A DNA stretch of 7,465 nucleotides from positions 1 through 7,465 of the forward strand of contig JAOTUP010000086.1 in assembly GCA_029863825.1 (NCBI GenBank). The letters are read 5' to 3'. The notes beneath the pieces were generated by a model. That model worked only from the letters and a program-made list of their open reading frames with translations. It had not been told where the DNA came from and did not search any database. The translations under genes and the position numbers were made by a program. Position 1 is the stretch's first letter. The number at the start of each line of letters is the position of its first letter. Origin of the DNA: Acidobacteriota bacterium (lineage in GTDB: Bacteria > Acidobacteriota > Thermoanaerobaculia > Multivoradales > JAHEKO01). Shown piece by piece: positions 5,760-7,465 of the stretch.

Positions 5760-7037
5760 ATGACAGACAGCTCCGACCTCCCCGGTGTGGTCGAGCGCTT
5801 CCTGCGCTATGTGCGAATAGACACGCAGTCGGACGCCGACTCGAAGACGACGCCTTCGACCGAGAAACAAAAGGACCTCTCGAGGCTGTTGGCTGACGAG
5901 TTGCGAGCGCTCGGCCTTGCCGACGCGGAGATGGACGAGCACGGCTACGTCTACGCGACGCTGCCTTCGACGCTGACCGCCGGAGAAGCCAGCGCCAGTC
6001 CGACCGTGGCATTGGTCGCGCACGTCGATACGGCGCCCGGGGAGCCGGGGGGACCCGTCGTTCCGGTGATCCACCGCGGCTACGATGGTTCGGTGATCGC
6101 GCTTCCCGGCAAGCCGACGGTGACCCTCGACCCGGCGCGCAGCCCGGCACTTCTCGACCATATCGGCCATGACCTCATCAGCTCGGACGGCACGACGCTT
6201 CTCGGGAGTGATGACAAGGCCGGCGTGGCGGTGATCATGCAGCTCGCCGAGGATCTGCTGGCCGATGTCGCGTTGCCGCGGCCACCGATTCGCATCTGCT
6301 TCACGGTGGACGAAGAGATCGGCCGCGGTGTCGACAAGCTCGATCTCGAGCGCCTCGGCGCCGACGTCGCCTACACCATCGACGGCTCGGGCACCGGAAC
6401 GCTGTCGTTCGAGACCTTCAATGCCGCCGAGGCGGTGATCGAGGTCACGGGCGTCAACGTCCATCCGGGGTATGCCAAGGACGTGATGGCGAATGCCGTC
6501 ACCACCCTGGCCGGGATCCTCAGTCGTTTGCCGGGCTCCGAAGCACCCGAGACGACAGCAGGCCGGGAAGGCTACTGGTGCCCGATGGAATTCGAGGGGA
6601 CAATCTCGACCGCCAAAGCCAAGATGATCCTGCGCGACTTCACCTGGGACGGGCTGACGCGGCGCAAGAGAGTGGTCGAGTCATTGGTCGACGCTGCACG
6701 TCTCGAGCACCCGCGGACCAAGATCGAGCTGACGATCACCGATCAATACAAGAACATGCGGACCTACATCGAGGAGAAGGACTTGCGCGCGGTGTCCTTT
6801 GCTTTGGAGGCGGCGAAAGAGATGGGGATCGAGATCGAGGTCGAGCTGGTCCGCGGCGGCACCGATGGGTCGCGGATGTCGGAGATGGGCTTGCCGACGC
6901 CGAACGTCTTCAACGGAGGTCACGACTACCATTCGCGCTTCGAGTGGAACACGGTGCAGAACCTCGAACTGTCGTTGAAGTACGTGAAGCGCCTGGTGCG
7001 CTACTGGGCCGCGCACGGCCGGGATCCCGTCTCGTAG
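5760..7037 (+). CDS. pepT: Peptidase T (aminotripeptidase), M20 family zinc metallopeptidase
   Basis: A 425-residue protein, close to the usual 405-415 of PepT. It removes the N-terminal residue from tripeptides in the cytosol using a two-zinc centre. Expected residues are present: 'HVDTAPG' with His88 and Asp90; 'LLGSDDKAG' with the bridging aspartate at 151/152; 'TVDEEIGRG' with the catalytic Glu185 and ligand Glu186; 'IDGSGTG' with Asp208; and 'GGHDYHSRFEW' with the final zinc ligand, most likely His391. The spacings match those of the enterobacterial enzyme. The lid/dimerisation segment (about 213-330) includes 'NVHPGYAKDVMANA', also typical, and 'GGTDGSRMSEMGLPTPN' is the PepT-specific block near 365-382. 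There is no signal peptide. It lies 44 nt after the 177-residue gene in the OPT operon, consistent with digestion of imported peptides. Confidence 0.95.
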   Translation: MTDSSDLPGVVERFLRYVRIDTQSDADSKTTPSTEKQKDLSRLLADELRALGLADAEMDEHGYVYATLPSTLTAGEASASPTVALVAHVDTAPGEPGGPVVPVIHRGYDGSVIALPGKPTVTLDPARSPALLDHIGHDLISSDGTTLLGSDDKAGVAVIMQLAEDLLADVALPRPPIRICFTVDEEIGRGVDKLDLERLGADVAYTIDGSGTGTLSFETFNAAEAVIEVTGVNVHPGYAKDVMANAVTTLAGILSRLPGSEAPETTAGREGYWCPMEFEGTISTAKAKMILRDFTWDGLTRRKRVVESLVDAARLEHPRTKIELTITDQYKNMRTYIEEKDLRAVSFALEAAKEMGIEIEVELVRGGTDGSRMSEMGLPTPNVFNGGHDYHSRFEWNTVQNLELSLKYVKRLVRYWAAHGRDPVS

Positions 7038-7246
7038 CGGCGGCCAGGCATCGACGTGCCGGGCTCTCAGTCGGACACCGCTCTCGCGAAGAGTACAGCG
7101 CGCAATCGACGTCATCATCTAGCGCCCGGTGGCGGGATCCGCTGCTCGAGACGCGAGTCGGAGCGACCGGTCCGCGCCATGATGCACGACGTCAGCCCAA
7201 AGCTCCCTGAGTCGACCTCGACGTCGAGTCTCGAGTCGAGCGCCTC
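7038..7246. other. Convergent intergenic gap between pepT and sulfatase-like gene
   Basis: This is a 209-bp spacer where two genes end facing each other. I see no protein-like frame and no hairpin followed by a T-run. It contains four copies of the hexamer CGACGT (starting at 7052, 7107, 7187 and 7219) and a self-complementary TCGA-rich patch at 7211-7240. Confidence 0.6.
7211..7240. repeat. TCGA-rich self-complementary patch
   Basis: TCGA occurs five times within 28 bp (starting at 7212, 7218, 7224, 7231 and 7236), including the perfect 12-bp palindrome CTCGACGTCGAG at 7217-7228 and alternative CTCGAC/GTCGAG pairings. It sits just beyond the stop of the - strand sulfatase-like gene, at the meeting point of two convergent transcripts. 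It could act as a bidirectional terminator-like hairpin, but it lacks a U-tract on either strand. Confidence 0.4.
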
Positions 7247-7465
7247 TCAGTCTATGTAGCCGAGGGCCTTGAGGGTCTTGCGATCCAGGTCCGCTGCCGG
7301 CTGCTCCGAAGCAGGCGGTTCACCGAAGCTCTCGCGCAGCGCCTGCAGCCGCGTCGCCAGCGCTTCGGTCGTCTCCGGCTCGATCTCGGCCAGATCGTTG
7401 AGCTCGCGCGGATCCTGGTCGAGGTCGAACAAGAAGCGAGCATTGCGCAGGCCTTCGTAGTTGCA
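7247..7465 (-). CDS. Probable sulfatase, C-terminal fragment (5' part outside window)
   Basis: The frame is open from the right edge to a TGA at 7247-7249, giving 72 residues; the TTG at 7432 is an internal leucine codon. The segment starting near the edge, 'NARFLFDLDQDPRELNDLA', matches the C-terminal element of sulfatase-family enzymes (pattern: tyrosine/phenylalanine, Asp-Leu, Asp-Pro, Glu, Asn-Leu-Ala), which is followed by a helix of 'LATRLQALRESF' type. The end 'LKALGYID' is a common terminus of this family. The catalytic Cys/Ser-x-Pro-x-Arg motif that would become formylglycine, and the metal ligands, are in the missing part, so activity and substrate cannot be judged. A related alkaline-phosphatase-superfamily hydrolase is the main alternative. 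Confidence 0.7.
   Translation of the reverse strand, partial: CNYEGLRNARFLFDLDQDPRELNDLAEIEPETTEALATRLQALRESFGEPPASEQPAADLDRKTLKALGYID

Noticed and set aside
5739..6464. A 241-codon open frame on the - strand inside pepT
   Set aside because: It is the complementary-strand shadow of pepT, driven by high third-position GC; pepT has intact catalytic motifs and a strong ribosome site.
7247..7432. A complete 61-residue small protein starting at TTG 7432
   Set aside because: The frame remains open to the window edge and the upstream residues continue the sulfatase C-terminal pattern, so it is the tail of a longer gene.

Overview
The window is a GC-rich (roughly 60-65% by eye), densely coded piece of a Gram-negative bacterial chromosome. 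A TonB-dependent outer-membrane receptor requires a Gram-negative envelope. The combination of TonB receptor, ECF sigma/FecR pair, OPT-family transporter, peptidase T and sulfatase fits phyla such as Acidobacteriota, but the sequence does not fix the taxon and this is a weak guess. No tRNA, rRNA, CRISPR, insertion sequence or phage gene was seen.

Left part (1-3012): the 3' end of a TonB-dependent receptor gene on the + strand runs convergently into a two-gene - strand operon, an ECF sigma factor followed 9 nt later by a FecR-type transmembrane regulator. The FecR protein carries an STN/secretin-like module at its C-terminus, and the sigma factor has a C-x-C-C cluster in the DNA-facing part of region 2. 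Sigma/FecR/TonB-receptor sets classically form cell-surface signalling systems. Here the receptor is encoded in the opposite orientation, so a functional link is inferred.

Middle (3013-3448): a 436-bp divergent spacer between the sigma operon and the transporter operon. It contains a strong 9-bp GC hairpin and a plausible sigma70-type promoter for the + strand genes.

Right part (3449-7037): a compact + strand operon in which an OPT/YSL-family permease gene overlaps by one base a gene for an unrecognised 177-residue protein with two membrane helices, followed 44 nt later by pepT (tripeptidase). The obvious reading is import of small peptides followed by cytosolic cleavage, with the 177-residue protein as a candidate partner of the permease. 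The true start of that small gene is the ATG at 5182. The same frame stays open upstream inside the permease gene, but only as a shadow reading.

End (7038-7465): a 209-bp convergent gap rich in TCGA/CGACGT motifs, then the last 72 codons of a - strand gene that looks like a sulfatase.

The most promising candidates for something under-described are the OPT + 177-residue protein + PepT cassette, and the sigma/FecR-STN module beside a TonB receptor.
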